Assembly: GCA_021812385.1 (NCBI GenBank)
Contig: JAKANO010000002.1
Coordinates: 186,001-250,000, forward strand
Length of the DNA stretch: 64,000 bases
Origin: Pseudomonadota bacterium
GTDB taxonomy: Bacteria > Pseudomonadota > Gammaproteobacteria > Burkholderiales > Thiobacteraceae
Direction: 5' to 3'
Positions 1 to 7,961 of the stretch are shown piece by piece. Position 1 is the first letter of the stretch. Every line of letters starts with the position of its first letter. Under the pieces are notes generated by a model. That model saw only the letters and a list, made by a program, of their open reading frames with translations, made no database searches and was not told the DNA's origin. The position numbers were made by a program, and so were the translations under genes.

Positions 1-529
1 CCTTGCCCAGGATCAAGCGGTCACCAGGCTGCGCGCGATTATTGCGCTTCACTTGATCCGGATGCACTAAACCCAAGGCTACCAGGCCGTAGATCGGCTC
101 CGGCGAATCGATCGAATGTCCGCCGGCAATCGGAATCCCGGCGGCCACGCACACCGACTCGCCGCCCTGCAAAATCCCGCGGATTGCCTCTACCGGCAGC
201 TTGTCCACCGGCATGCCGACAATCGCCAGCGCGAACAGCGGCTGCGCGCCCATGGCGTAAATATCGGAGATGGCATTGGTGGCGGCGATGCGCCCGAAAT
301 CGAACGGGTCATCCACGATGGGCATGAAAAAATCCGTGGTGGCGACAATCGCCTGCGTATCGTTCAAGCGCCACACCGCGGCATCGTCGCTGGTTTCGGT
401 GCCGACCATGAGGTTGGGAAAACTGGCGCGGGTGGTGAATTGTCCGAGTATTTCCGCCAGCAAACCGGGGGCGATTTTGCAGCCGCAACCGCCGCCGTGC
501 GAATATTGAGTGAGCTTGATTTCAACCAT
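1..529 (-). CDS. selD: Selenide, water dikinase (SelD), C-terminal part outside the window
   Basis: Makes selenophosphate from selenide and ATP, the selenium donor for 2-selenouridine in tRNA and for selenocysteine. Reading leftward from an ATG at 529-527, preceded by AGGA, gives 176 codons with no stop before the edge. The N-terminus [19 protein letters not shown] carries the catalytic pair of the family, Cys15 and Lys18. The essential nucleophile is an ordinary Cys codon (TGC), not TGA, so this SelD is not itself a selenoprotein. The AIR-synthase-like Asp-rich stretch around TSDDAAVW follows. It is divergent from mnmH, whose product consumes selenophosphate. About half of the usual 345 residues are visible. 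Confidence 0.95.
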   Translation of the reverse strand, partial: MVEIKLTQYSHGGGCGCKIAPGLLAEILGQFTTRASFPNLMVGTETSDDAAVWRLNDTQAIVATTDFFMPIVDDPFDFGRIAATNAISDIYAMGAQPLFALAIVGMPVDKLPVEAIRGILQGGESVCVAAGIPIAGGHSIDSPEPIYGLVALGLVHPDQVKRNNRAQPGDRLILGK

Positions 530-610
530 GCTAAATCCTGAGAAAATTCGTGATTAGTGTTATACCGTGCCAACGGCTAAAATCGCTTCTTTTTATAGAA
601 CAATCCAGCC

Positions 611-1651
611 ATGACAGCGGTCGCTACCGTAGCACAGCTCGACCAATTTGACGAAATTATCGACGTGCGCACGCCGCCGGAATTCCGCGAAGATCACATT
701 CCAGGCGCGGTCAATTTCCCCGTACTCACCGAGCAAGAACGGGAGCGCGTCGGCACCATCTACAAGCAAGTCTCCAGCTTCGAAGCGAAAAAGATCGGCT
801 CGGTGCTGATCGCACGCAACATCGCGCGCCATATCGAAGACTATTTTTCCGCCAAGCCGAAAAACTGGCGACCCTTGATCTATTGCTGGCGCGGCGGCAA
901 GCGCAGCGGCGCCATGGCGCATATATTGAGCGAAATCGGCTGGAAGGTGGCGCGCCTGGAAGGCGGCTACAAAGCCTATCGGCGGCGCGTGATCGACGAT
1001 CTCGCCAGCCTGCCGCAGTCGTTTCGGTTCGAAGTGGTGTGCGGGCCGACCGGCTCGGGTAAAAGCCGCTTCCTGCAAGCACTGGCTGCGGCCGGTGGCC
1101 AGGTATTGGACTTGGAACAACTCGCCGCGCATCGCGGCTCGGTGTTGGGCAACCTGCCCGATGCGCCGCAACCGGCGCAAAAAATGTTCGATAGCCAAAT
1201 CTGGAATCAGCTACGGCATTTCGATCCGGCCAAGCCGGTGTACGTGGAAGCCGAGAGCAAAAAAGTCGGCCAACTGCGCGTGCCCGATGCGTTGATCGAG
1301 CGCATGTGGCAACACGGCCACTGCGTGCTGGTGGAGGTGGCGAGCGCACAGCGCGTGCAATTGCTGAAAGAAGAATACGCCCACTTCATCGCCGACCCGC
1401 ACAGCTTGCTGGAAAAAGTCGCCTGCCTCAAGGAGCTGCACAGCAAGGAACGCTTGGCGCACTGGAACACGCTCGCTCAAGCCGGAAAATGGGATGAATT
1501 CGTGCTCGACATGCTGGTCAGCCATTACGACCCGGCCTATCAGCGCTCCACCCTCAAACACTATCCGCAACTCGATCAAGCGACGGTGCTACATCCCGGC
1601 GACATCTCCCCCAGCGGCTTTGCCGATTTGGCGCGACAGTTTTTGTCCTGA
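611..1651 (+). CDS. mnmH: tRNA 2-selenouridine synthase (MnmH/SelU)
   Basis: Replaces sulfur by selenium at the wobble 2-thiouridine of tRNA-Lys, -Glu and -Gln, using geranylated intermediates and selenophosphate. The 346-residue protein has an N-terminal rhodanese domain (about 1-130) with the conserved Cys92 in LIYCWRGGKRSG, followed by a P-loop GPTGSGKS at 145-152 and an ATPase-like C-terminal domain. Length and two-domain order match the family. It lies head to head with selD, an 81-base gap apart, so donor and acceptor enzymes probably share a control region. No selA or selB is visible here, so selenocysteine use cannot be judged from this window. Confidence 0.95.
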   Translation: MTAVATVAQLDQFDEIIDVRTPPEFREDHIPGAVNFPVLTEQERERVGTIYKQVSSFEAKKIGSVLIARNIARHIEDYFSAKPKNWRPLIYCWRGGKRSGAMAHILSEIGWKVARLEGGYKAYRRRVIDDLASLPQSFRFEVVCGPTGSGKSRFLQALAAAGGQVLDLEQLAAHRGSVLGNLPDAPQPAQKMFDSQIWNQLRHFDPAKPVYVEAESKKVGQLRVPDALIERMWQHGHCVLVEVASAQRVQLLKEEYAHFIADPHSLLEKVACLKELHSKERLAHWNTLAQAGKWDEFVLDMLVSHYDPAYQRSTLKHYPQLDQATVLHPGDISPSGFADLARQFLS

Positions 1652-1656
1652 GCAGC

Positions 1657-2523
1657 ATGCAATTCATCCAGCGCTTTGCCCCTGCCCTGTTCGTTTTTCT
1701 GTGGAGCACCGGCTTTATTGGTTCGAAATACGGCCTCGCATACGCCGAGCCTTACACCTTGCTGTTCATGCGCATGGCGCTGACGCTGGGGGTGCTCGGG
1801 GTTTTGTTGCGCCGTTTCCGGCCGGTGATGCCGCAAAACTGGACGCAGCGCGGCCACCTCATGCTGAGCGGCTTGTTGCTGCATGGCCTTTATCTCGGCG
1901 GCGTATTCAGCGCGATCAAGGGCGGCATGTCGACCGGATTGACCGCCTTGCTCGTCGGTTTGCAACCCGTGTTGATCGCGCTGTTAGCGCCCTGGTGGCT
2001 ACGCGAGCGCGTGTCCTTGGTGCACTGGCTGGGCGTGCTGCTCGGCGCGGCGGGCATTTATGTGGTGCTCGGCGCAGGCGGCACATTTGAGCACGGCGGC
2101 TCGCATGCACTGCTTGCCGCCATGATTGCCCTGCTCGGCATTACCAGCGGCGCCTTGTATCAAAAGCGCTATTGCGCGCACCATGATTTGTTGACCATCG
2201 CTTTTTTCCAGTATTTGCCGACGCTCGCGCTATTCGCGCTGGGCAGCCTGCTGTTCGAAAGCCGTAGCGTGACCTGGAATGCGCAACTGGTGCTGGCGCT
2301 GTTATGGCTGACCTTCGCGCTATCGATTGGCGCCATCCTGTTGCTGTCCTACCTGATTAAGCATGGCGAGGCTTCGAAGGTGACGAGCCTGTTTTATCTG
2401 GTGCCGCCGGCCACGGCCATCGAGGCCTATTTGCTGTTCGACGAACCTTTAGGCTTGTTAAAAATTGCCGGAATGGGATTGGTGGCGTGCGGGGTGTATC
2501 TGGTGATGCGCCCACGGCGCTAG
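1657..2523 (+). CDS. DMT-superfamily (EamA) transporter
   Basis: Inner-membrane carrier of the drug/metabolite transporter superfamily. The 288 residues form about ten hydrophobic helices in two EamA repeats (about 5-140 and 150-285). The N-terminal signature FVFLWSTGFIGSKYGL is typical of the first EamA helix. It starts only 5 bases after the mnmH stop and is probably co-transcribed with it. The substrate cannot be read from the sequence; members export amino acids, purines or other metabolites. A role in selenium metabolism is suggested only by position and is not supported by sequence. Confidence 0.85.
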   Translation: MQFIQRFAPALFVFLWSTGFIGSKYGLAYAEPYTLLFMRMALTLGVLGVLLRRFRPVMPQNWTQRGHLMLSGLLLHGLYLGGVFSAIKGGMSTGLTALLVGLQPVLIALLAPWWLRERVSLVHWLGVLLGAAGIYVVLGAGGTFEHGGSHALLAAMIALLGITSGALYQKRYCAHHDLLTIAFFQYLPTLALFALGSLLFESRSVTWNAQLVLALLWLTFALSIGAILLLSYLIKHGEASKVTSLFYLVPPATAIEAYLLFDEPLGLLKIAGMGLVACGVYLVMRPRR

Positions 2524-2616
2524 ATGTTATCCTCGATACCCTTATGCCTTGACTCTCGATATTCAAATGCTAGCTTTAAAAGAGTAGCTCGTTTAAATCA
2601 AAGGGAGAATTGCATT

Positions 2617-3057
2617 ATGGGCACCACCTGGATTGTAGTCGCCAATGCTGCACGTGCACGTTTGTATGAAAACACCGGGATTGGCAAAGGTTTAAAGCTG
2701 CTCTCCGAACTTGAACATCCGCAAAGCCGGCAAAAGGGTTCCGATCTCGTCGCGGATCGCCCGGGATTCATGCAAAGCGCTGGCAACGGCCACGGTGCGC
2801 GCCAACCTGCAATCACCCCGAAACAGAACGAAGCCGAGCACTTTGCGCAAGAAATCGCACACACCTTAGAAGCCGGCCGCGGACAAAACAAATATGAGCG
2901 CCTGATTTTGGTGGCGGGATCGCCCTTTATGGGAACGCTGAAAGCGCGTCTGCCCGACCCGGTGATAGGGTTGATGACCGATACACTCGAGAAAGACTAC
3001 ACCAATGTGAACGAGCGCGAATTAGGCAGCAAGCTGGAACACTGCATTTATCTTTAG
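2617..3057 (+). CDS. Host-attachment family protein
   Basis: Small soluble protein of 146 residues beginning MGTTWIVVANAARARLYEN. The start at 2617 is preferred over an upstream in-frame ATG at 2524 because AAGGGAGA lies 8 bases before it and family members begin at this point. The pattern (W-I-V-V-A-[ND]-x-x-x-A-R-x-Y at the start, A-P-P/GSPFMGTLKARL near the C-terminus) is that of proteins annotated as required for attachment to host cells. That name derives from Agrobacterium, and the molecular activity is unknown. The fold resembles eRF1 domain 1/Host_attach. It ends 4 bases into the convergent thpR. Confidence 0.8.
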   Translation: MGTTWIVVANAARARLYENTGIGKGLKLLSELEHPQSRQKGSDLVADRPGFMQSAGNGHGARQPAITPKQNEAEHFAQEIAHTLEAGRGQNKYERLILVAGSPFMGTLKARLPDPVIGLMTDTLEKDYTNVNERELGSKLEHCIYL

Positions 3058-3596
3058 TCTGCTGTTGGCTGCAAGGGCCAGCGCTGCACAATCGCATAAT
3101 GCGGCCCATCTTCTTGCAAGGTGGACCGCACTAAAACGAAGTCCCTGGCTTGCCACACGATGGGCGGGCTATCGATCAAAACCTGCGGGCAATTCGCTTT
3201 ACGCAACAGCGTGACATGCGCCTGAAACCGGCGCTCGTCGAATTTAAAGCCCTCCGCGCTCAATCCTAGCTGCAACTGCTTGACCAAATCGATGAGCGGG
3301 CGCGGCGTTTCGTCTGCGGCGGCCCATGCCACTTGATTGCGGCGCCACCAACCCAAACGGTTGAACAATATGTCGAAAGCCGTCAGCGCGATCTGATCCG
3401 CCACATCCGTGATGCACTGCATTTGATCTGCGTCCACCGCGCCCAAAAACGCCAGGGTCAAATGAATATTCTCGCGCCGCGTGCGGCGGCCGCCGCAGCG
3501 CTGATACAGCTTGTTGCCGGCTTCGTACAGCGCCTGCTGCAACTCAGCTTCCGGCCACAGCGCAAAAAACAGCCGGACGGGCTCAGGAACGCTCAC
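3054..3596 (-). CDS. thpR: RNA 2',3'-cyclic phosphodiesterase (ThpR, 2H family)
   Basis: Member of the 2H phosphoesterase superfamily, formerly called 2'-5' RNA ligase. It hydrolyses 2',3'-cyclic phosphates at RNA ends and can join tRNA halves in vitro. The 180-residue protein shows both H-x-T/S-x motifs that define the family: HLTL with His45 and HVTL with His127. The start MSVPEPVRLFFALWP matches the usual R-L-F-x-A-[LI] first strand. Its 3' end overlaps the host-attachment gene by 4 bases in convergent orientation. A REP pair lies just upstream, between it and the end of ispF. Confidence 0.92.
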   Translation of the reverse strand: MSVPEPVRLFFALWPEAELQQALYEAGNKLYQRCGGRRTRRENIHLTLAFLGAVDADQMQCITDVADQIALTAFDILFNRLGWWRRNQVAWAAADETPRPLIDLVKQLQLGLSAEGFKFDERRFQAHVTLLRKANCPQVLIDSPPIVWQARDFVLVRSTLQEDGPHYAIVQRWPLQPTAD

Positions 3597-3615
3597 CGCA
3601 CTTCATCCCCACTTT

Positions 3616-3675
3616 GTAGGGGCGAGGCATGCCTCGCCCGATATCAAGCGCGGGTCGGGCATGCCCGACCCCTAC
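3616..3675. repeat. Pair of inverted REP palindromes (REPIN-like)
   Basis: Two 24-base REP units face each other. 3616-3639 begins GTAGGGGCGAGG and ends in CCTCGCCC; 3652-3675 is the inverted partner, ending CCCGACCCCTAC. A 12-base spacer separates them. Each unit is itself a hairpin (GGGCGAGGC/GCCTCGCCC and GGGTCGGGC/GCCCGACCC). The outer GTAGGGG is the conserved head. The stop codon of ispF (TAG, 3674-3672) lies inside the head of the right unit. Related units occur at 27227, 35892, 36121 and 36419. Confidence 0.9.
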
Positions 3676-4139
3676 GCCAATAGGCAAATCGCTTGCGCTG
3701 CAATGCCCTCGCCGCGGCCCGTGAATCCGAGTTGCTCGGTGGTGGTCGCCTTGACATTGATCGCCCCTGGCGCGACACCGAGATCAGCCGCGATATTCGC
3801 TACCATAGTGGGAATGTGCGGCGCCATCTTCGGCGCCTGCGCGATGATGGTCGCATCCAGATTCACGACGCGATAACCCTGCTCCGCCACCAAGCGCATC
3901 ACATGGCGCGTCAGCTCGCGACTATCGATGCCTTTATAGCGCGCATCGGAGTCGGGAAAATGCCGGCCGATATCGCCTAGCGCACAGGCGCCGAGCAGCG
4001 CATCGCAGATCGCATGCAGCAACACGTCGGCGTCGGAATGCCCGAGCAAGCCGAGATGATAGGGAATCTCCACGCCGCCGATGATGAGCTTGCGCCCTTC
4101 CACCAGGGCATGTACGTCGAAGCCTTGTCCAATTCGCAT
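3672..4139 (-). CDS. ispF: 2-C-methyl-D-erythritol 2,4-cyclodiphosphate synthase
   Basis: Fifth step of the MEP pathway to isoprenoids; cyclises CDP-ME 2-phosphate with loss of CMP. The 155 residues begin [12 protein letters not shown]. Asp8, His10 and His42 (LLHAI) sit exactly at the zinc-ligand positions of E. coli IspF, and the C-terminal [18 protein letters not shown] is fully conserved. The ATG at 4139 is chosen because AGGA lies 5 bases upstream; in-frame starts at 4145 and 4157 lack this, and the latter would read into the flanking repeat. The gene should follow ispD directly but is separated from it by the GxxExxY cassette. Confidence 0.96.
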   Translation of the reverse strand: MRIGQGFDVHALVEGRKLIIGGVEIPYHLGLLGHSDADVLLHAICDALLGACALGDIGRHFPDSDARYKGIDSRELTRHVMRLVAEQGYRVVNLDATIIAQAPKMAPHIPTMVANIAADLGVAPGAINVKATTTEQLGFTGRGEGIAAQAICLLA

Positions 4140-4148
4140 TTTCATCCT

Positions 4149-4593
4149 AACCGCCAAGACGCCAAGAGCGCCAAGGAATACGTTAACTCAGGATAACCCG
4201 TTGTATACCAGAACGAAGTAATCGCTCGTTGAAATTAATAAGAAGGCCAAGCGTGCAGCCGGTAGCTTTAAGATAGGAAATCACTTGAGCCGTATGAATC
4301 GGTACCAATTTATCAACTGCTTTCAGCTCGACTATAAGACGTCCTTCAACGAGGAAGTCTATCCGGCCCTCGCCAACCTTTTGATCTTTATAAGGCACGG
4401 AAAATACCAACTGCCGTTCGAATCCAATGCGCAGATTATTTAACTCAATAGCCATCGCCTCCTCATAAACGGATTCCAAATATCCTGGCCCTAATTCTCT
4501 ATGCACCTCAATTGCTGCGCCAATCACTCGATGCGCCAACTCATCCAGGTTTTGATTTGGCTCTTCCTTGGCGCTCTTGGTGCCTTGGCGGTT
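4149..4593. mobile_element. Inverted-repeat cassette carrying the GxxExxY gene
   Basis: Two 30-base arms, 4149-4178 (AACCGCCAAGACGCCAAG and on) and 4564-4593 (TTCCTTGGCGCTCTTGG and on), are inverted copies agreeing at 28 of 30 positions. Each is built from three CGCCAAG-type heptamer units. They enclose a single gene almost exactly: its ATG abuts the right arm and its stop lies 5 bases inside the left arm. The cassette sits between ispD and ispF, normally neighbours, directly against the ispF ribosome-binding site. The right arm of the repeat at 18862-18988 is identical to the left arm here in inverse orientation. No target duplication is obvious. Confidence 0.7.
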
Positions 4594-4596
4594 CAT
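4183..4596 (-). CDS. GxxExxY protein (PD-(D/E)XK nuclease-like)
   Basis: 137-residue member of the GxxExxY family, related to the PD-(D/E)XK nuclease fold; cellular function unknown. The name-giving motif is G38-Y-L-E41-S-V-Y44. A nuclease-like core is visible as Asp80 (EGRIDF), then Glu90 and Lys92 (VELK), followed by the conserved [10 protein letters not shown] and GLLINF. Residues 1-11 ([11 protein letters not shown]) are translated from the right inverted repeat, so gene and repeat are physically fused. The ATG overlaps the ispD stop by 4 bases (ATGA), which makes translation coupled to ispD likely. Catalytic activity is inferred from the motif only. Confidence 0.9.
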   Translation of the reverse strand: MNRQGTKSAKEEPNQNLDELAHRVIGAAIEVHRELGPGYLESVYEEAMAIELNNLRIGFERQLVFSVPYKDQKVGEGRIDFLVEGRLIVELKAVDKLVPIHTAQVISYLKATGCTLGLLINFNERLLRSGIQRVILS

Positions 4597-5303
4597 GCTG
4601 TTTTATTCCAATTCCCCAATATCATTTCAGCAAGTTTCAAATCCTGCGCATATGTCACTTTGAGATTGCGCGCATCGCACGCCACCAGTTTTGGGCTCAA
4701 TCCGAGGTGTTCGATGGCGCGCGCCTCATCGGTGGGGGTTTCCGTACCCAACGCTTCCAGGGCGCGCAGCAGCAGGCCATGGCGAAACATCTGCGGGGTT
4801 TGCGCTTGCCACAAATTTTCGCGCGGTTCGGTGGCGATCACGCGTGACGCCTCATCGGCGCGCTTCAAGGTATCCGCCACCGGCACCGCCAGCAAGCCGC
4901 CGACTTCATCTTCGGCCAGTTCGCCGATCAGGGCGTCCAGATGCGCCTGCGTCAAGCAGGGCCGCGCCGCGTCATGCACCAGCACCCAATCATCCGGCTG
5001 CGATACCGGATCGATGGCGCGCAAGCCATTCAGCACGCTTTCCGCACGCGTCGCACCGCCGCAGTAGAGCCGCCGCAGTTTGGCGTCGAACGGCGTCCAG
5101 TCATAGCGCGCGAAATAGGCGTCATCCGCCGCCAGCACCACAAATACCTGCTCAATTTTAGGATGTGCGCACAAGGTCTTGATTGCATGCTGCAACATCG
5201 GGGCACCGGCCAATTCCAAGTATTGCTTGGGCAATTCCGCGCCCATGCGGCTACCGCTGCCGGCGGCTGGAATCAAAGCAAAATAGCGTGCGGGGGCGTT
5301 CAT
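4593..5303 (-). CDS. ispD: 2-C-methyl-D-erythritol 4-phosphate cytidylyltransferase
   Basis: Third step of the MEP isoprenoid pathway; transfers CMP from CTP to MEP. The 236 residues start [20 protein letters not shown]. The nucleotide-binding loop [10 protein letters not shown] with Arg19 and the following PKQY Lys26 are conserved, as are [10 protein letters not shown] and the C-terminal AIEHLG region. Length is typical. It heads the ispD - GxxExxY - ispF set. Its stop is shared with the start of the GxxExxY gene, and the last residues (NWNKTA) immediately precede the repeat arm. Confidence 0.96.
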   Translation of the reverse strand: MNAPARYFALIPAAGSGSRMGAELPKQYLELAGAPMLQHAIKTLCAHPKIEQVFVVLAADDAYFARYDWTPFDAKLRRLYCGGATRAESVLNGLRAIDPVSQPDDWVLVHDAARPCLTQAHLDALIGELAEDEVGGLLAVPVADTLKRADEASRVIATEPRENLWQAQTPQMFRHGLLLRALEALGTETPTDEARAIEHLGLSPKLVACDARNLKVTYAQDLKLAEMILGNWNKTA

Positions 5304-5356
5304 TTATTAATCTTAGGGCTATATTGAGTGGATAAAGATTCGAATGCTTGAAATGT

Positions 5357-5370
5357 GACGCTTAAGCGTC
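5357..5370. promoter_or_regulatory. Perfect 14-base palindrome before the Memo gene
   Basis: GACGCTTAAGCGTC is a perfect palindrome in the 101-base gap between divergent ispD and the AmmeMemoRadiSam operon. It could be an operator for a dimeric regulator or a short hairpin in the leader. No U-tract follows, so it is not a terminator. Confidence 0.35.
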
Positions 5371-5404
5371 CATTTAGAGTAGTAAGTAATTTGGAGTAAT
5401 GCAT

Positions 5405-6211
5405 ATGAATCAAATCCGTCCTGCTGCGGTGGCTGGCGCGTTTTATCCGGGCAACGAGCAAGTATTGAATCGCGATCTCGATGCGATGCTGGCGCAAGCT
5501 CGGCCAGCGCTTGGCCCATTGCCGAAAGCACTTATTGTACCGCATGCCGGGTACATCTATTCCGGGCCGATTGCCGCCAATGCCTATCGGCGCTTGGAAG
5601 CCGGCCGCGGCCAAATCACGCGCGTGGTGCTGTTAGGCCCAGCGCATCGCGTGGCGGTGCGCGGCTTGGCGCTGCCGCAAGCGCAAGCATTTGCAACCCC
5701 TTTAGGCTTGATCAATATCGACCTAGCAGCCTGCCGCGAAATCGAAGGCTTAGCGCAAGTGGTTCATAGCGACGCCGCACATGCTTTAGAGCATTCGCTC
5801 GAGGTGCAACTGCCCTTTCTGCAAAAAGTGCTGGGGGATTTCAAACTCGTACCGCTGGTGGTCGGCGACGCCTCGGCCGAAGAAGTGGCGCAGGTACTGG
5901 AGCGCCTATGGGGTGGACCGGAAACGCTGATCTTGATCAGCTCCGATCTTTCGCATTTCTTGCCCTACACCTTGGCACAGCGCATCGATCACAAAACCAG
6001 CGACATGATCTTGCACCTGCAAACCGGCATTACCCACGAACAAGCCTGCGGCGGCACGCCGGTGAATGGCTTGATGATTGCGGCCAAGCGCCATGGCCTC
6101 AAACCCGAACTGCTCGACCTGCGCAACTCCGGCGATACCGCGGGCAGCCCGGAACAAGTGGTGGGCTATGCATCGTTTGCCTTCGTGGAGGAACAACACC
6201 ATGTCCATTGA
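5405..6211 (+). CDS. amrB: AmmeMemoRadiSam system protein B (MEMO1 family)
   Basis: Homologue of human MEMO1, a metal-binding fold related to extradiol dioxygenases; biochemical role in bacteria not established. 268 residues beginning MNQIRPAAVAGAFYPG, the usual family N-terminus. Conserved histidine motifs are visible: IVPHAGYIYSGP, LLGPAHRV, EHSLEVQLPFL and SSDLSHFLPY. The ATG at 5405 is chosen because GGAG is 8 bases upstream; the in-frame ATG at 5399 is too close to it. It is the first gene of a three-gene operon and overlaps the next gene by 11 bases. Confidence 0.9.
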   Translation: MNQIRPAAVAGAFYPGNEQVLNRDLDAMLAQARPALGPLPKALIVPHAGYIYSGPIAANAYRRLEAGRGQITRVVLLGPAHRVAVRGLALPQAQAFATPLGLINIDLAACREIEGLAQVVHSDAAHALEHSLEVQLPFLQKVLGDFKLVPLVVGDASAEEVAQVLERLWGGPETLILISSDLSHFLPYTLAQRIDHKTSDMILHLQTGITHEQACGGTPVNGLMIAAKRHGLKPELLDLRNSGDTAGSPEQVVGYASFAFVEEQHHVH

Positions 6212-6773
6212 TAAGGGCCAAATATTGCTGCCGATTGCGCGCAGCGCGATTGCCAAGCAACTCGGGCAGACGCTTAGCGCAGCGGTTGACGCGCCCTGGT
6301 TGCAAGAACCCGGCGCGACTTTCATTACGCTCACCCAAGACGGCGAGCTGCGCGGCTGCATCGGTTCGCTGCAAGCGCATCGGCCATTGATCGAAGATGT
6401 GAAATCCAATGCGCTGGCCGCAGCCTTCAGCGATCCGCGCTTTGCACCGCTGCAACATACTGAATTGCGCTACACCCGCGTCGAAGTGTCCTTGCTCTCA
6501 CCGAGCGAGCCGATCAGCTTCGAATCGGAACAACACGCGTTGGCGCAACTGCGGCCCGAGATCGACGGCGTGATTTTCGAGTACGGCTACTACCGCAGCA
6601 CGTTCCTGCCCCAGGTATGGGAACAGCTGCCCGACGCGCAAACCTTCATGGCGCATCTGAAACACAAAGCGGGCTTGGCCCCGAACTTCTGGGCGGCCGG
6701 CGTGAAGCTCTCGCGCTACACCGTGAGCAAGTGGAAAGAAGCTGAACCCACACGCGAGGCAAAACAGGCATGA
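6201..6773 (+). CDS. amrA: AmmeMemoRadiSam system protein A (AMMECR1 family)
   Basis: 190-residue AMMECR1-domain protein with the hallmark LRGCIGSLQ (Arg51-Gly55), a surface-exposed motif thought to be an active or binding site. Further family features are FSDPRF, the EVSLLSP strand and the C-terminal F-W-A-A/GVKLSRY. The start ATG at 6201 has GGAGG 9 bases upstream inside the end of the Memo gene; longer in-frame starts would be out of register with the family N-terminus. It ends in a 4-base ATGA overlap with the radical SAM gene, so the three proteins are likely made together. Function remains unknown. Confidence 0.9.
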   Translation: MSIDKGQILLPIARSAIAKQLGQTLSAAVDAPWLQEPGATFITLTQDGELRGCIGSLQAHRPLIEDVKSNALAAAFSDPRFAPLQHTELRYTRVEVSLLSPSEPISFESEQHALAQLRPEIDGVIFEYGYYRSTFLPQVWEQLPDAQTFMAHLKHKAGLAPNFWAAGVKLSRYTVSKWKEAEPTREAKQA

Positions 6774-7858
6774 CGACCGAATCGCACTACCCTGGCCGCT
6801 GGTGGCACAAACTCGACGATGGCCGCATCCAGTGCGACCTGTGCCCGCGCGACTGCAAGTTGCACGAAGGCCAGCGCGGCGCGTGCTTCGTGCGCAAGAT
6901 GGAAGGCGGTGCGATGATCCTCACCACCTATGGCCGTTCCTCGGGTTTTTGCATCGATCCGATCGAAAAAAAACCGCTGGCGCATTTTTATCCCGGCAGC
7001 AGCGTATTTTCGTTCGGCACCGCCGGTTGCAACCTGGCCTGCAAATTCTGCCAAAACTGGGACATCAGCAAATCGCGCGAGATGGATCGCTTGATGGATC
7101 AAGCCAAGCCGAAAGAGATCGCGCGTGCCGCCCAAAGCCATGGCTGCAAAAGCGTGGCTTTCACCTACAACGACCCGGTGATTTTCGCCGAGTATGCGAT
7201 GGATGTCGCCGACGAATGCCACAAGCTCGGCATCAAAACCGTCGCCGTCACCGCCGGTTACATGCACGATCAGGCGCGGCGCGAGTTCTACGCCAAGATG
7301 GATGCAGCCAACGTCGACCTGAAAGCCTTCACCGATGAGTTTTACGTCAAGCTCACCGGCGCGCATCTACAGCCGATATTGGATACCTTGGTCTATCTCA
7401 AACGCGAAACCAATGTGTGGCTGGAAATCACCACCCTGCTCATCCCCGGCAAGAACGATTCGGATGCAGAAATCACCGCACTGTCGCAGTGGATCGCGCA
7501 GGAACTCGGGCCGGATGTGCCCTTGCATTTTTCCGCCTTCCACCCCGATTACAAAATGACCGATGTGCCGGCCACGCCGCCCGCCACCTTGATCCGCGCA
7601 CGCGAGATCGCACTGCTCGCGGGCCTGCATTACGTCTACACCGGCAACGTCCACAACATCGAAGGCGACACCACCTTCTGCCCCGAATGCAAGACGCCGC
7701 TGATCGTGCGCGATTGGTATCAGATCAAAGACTATCACCTGACAGACACCGGCCACTGCCCGCGCTGCCAGGCCAAGATCGCCGGCCGTTTCGAACACTT
7801 CGAGCTAACGCGGCAATTTGGCTCACGCCGCATCCCAGTGGCGATGCACTTGGCGTGA
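6770..7858 (+). CDS. amrS: AmmeMemoRadiSam system radical SAM enzyme
   Basis: Radical SAM protein related to pyruvate formate-lyase activating enzymes. The 362-residue protein has the [4Fe-4S] cysteines in AGCNLACKFCQNWDIS (Cys87, Cys91, Cys94). An extra N-terminal cluster, CDLCPRDCKLHEGQRGAC, and a C-terminal CPEC...CPRCQ pair may bind zinc or another Fe-S centre. Substrate is unknown. A glycyl-radical partner is not present nearby, which argues against a simple activase role and for action on, or with, AMMECR1 and Memo. The gene overlaps AMMECR1 by 4 bases. Confidence 0.92.
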   Translation: MTTESHYPGRWWHKLDDGRIQCDLCPRDCKLHEGQRGACFVRKMEGGAMILTTYGRSSGFCIDPIEKKPLAHFYPGSSVFSFGTAGCNLACKFCQNWDISKSREMDRLMDQAKPKEIARAAQSHGCKSVAFTYNDPVIFAEYAMDVADECHKLGIKTVAVTAGYMHDQARREFYAKMDAANVDLKAFTDEFYVKLTGAHLQPILDTLVYLKRETNVWLEITTLLIPGKNDSDAEITALSQWIAQELGPDVPLHFSAFHPDYKMTDVPATPPATLIRAREIALLAGLHYVYTGNVHNIEGDTTFCPECKTPLIVRDWYQIKDYHLTDTGHCPRCQAKIAGRFEHFELTRQFGSRRIPVAMHLA

Positions 7859-7871
7859 TGAAGAAAAATCT

Positions 7872-7949
7872 GAACCGCAGAGGCGCAGAGGCGCGGAGCA
7901 TATTCGGAATCTCAAGACTTTCTCTGCGCCTCAGCGCCTCTGCGGTGAG
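7872..7949. repeat. Inverted repeat of AGAGGCGC-type units
   Basis: Left arm at 7872-7898 (AACCGCAGAGGCGCAGAGG and on) and inverted right arm at 7922-7949 enclose about 24 bases. The heptamer-like structure (CCGC-AGAG-GCGC-AGAG) resembles that of the CGCCAAG repeats at 4149 and 18862, but the unit sequence differs. It fills the gap between the radical SAM gene and the hydrolase gene and would fold into a long hairpin. Confidence 0.75.
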
Positions 7950-7961
7950 AATGGAGGCTTT

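Noticed and set aside
470..500. SelD as a selenoprotein
   Set aside because: The catalytic position is encoded by TGC in both GGCGC-motif cysteines; there is no in-frame TGA.
593..1198. 201-codon frame opposite mnmH
   Set aside because: Shadow of mnmH, whose rhodanese and P-loop motifs are intact.
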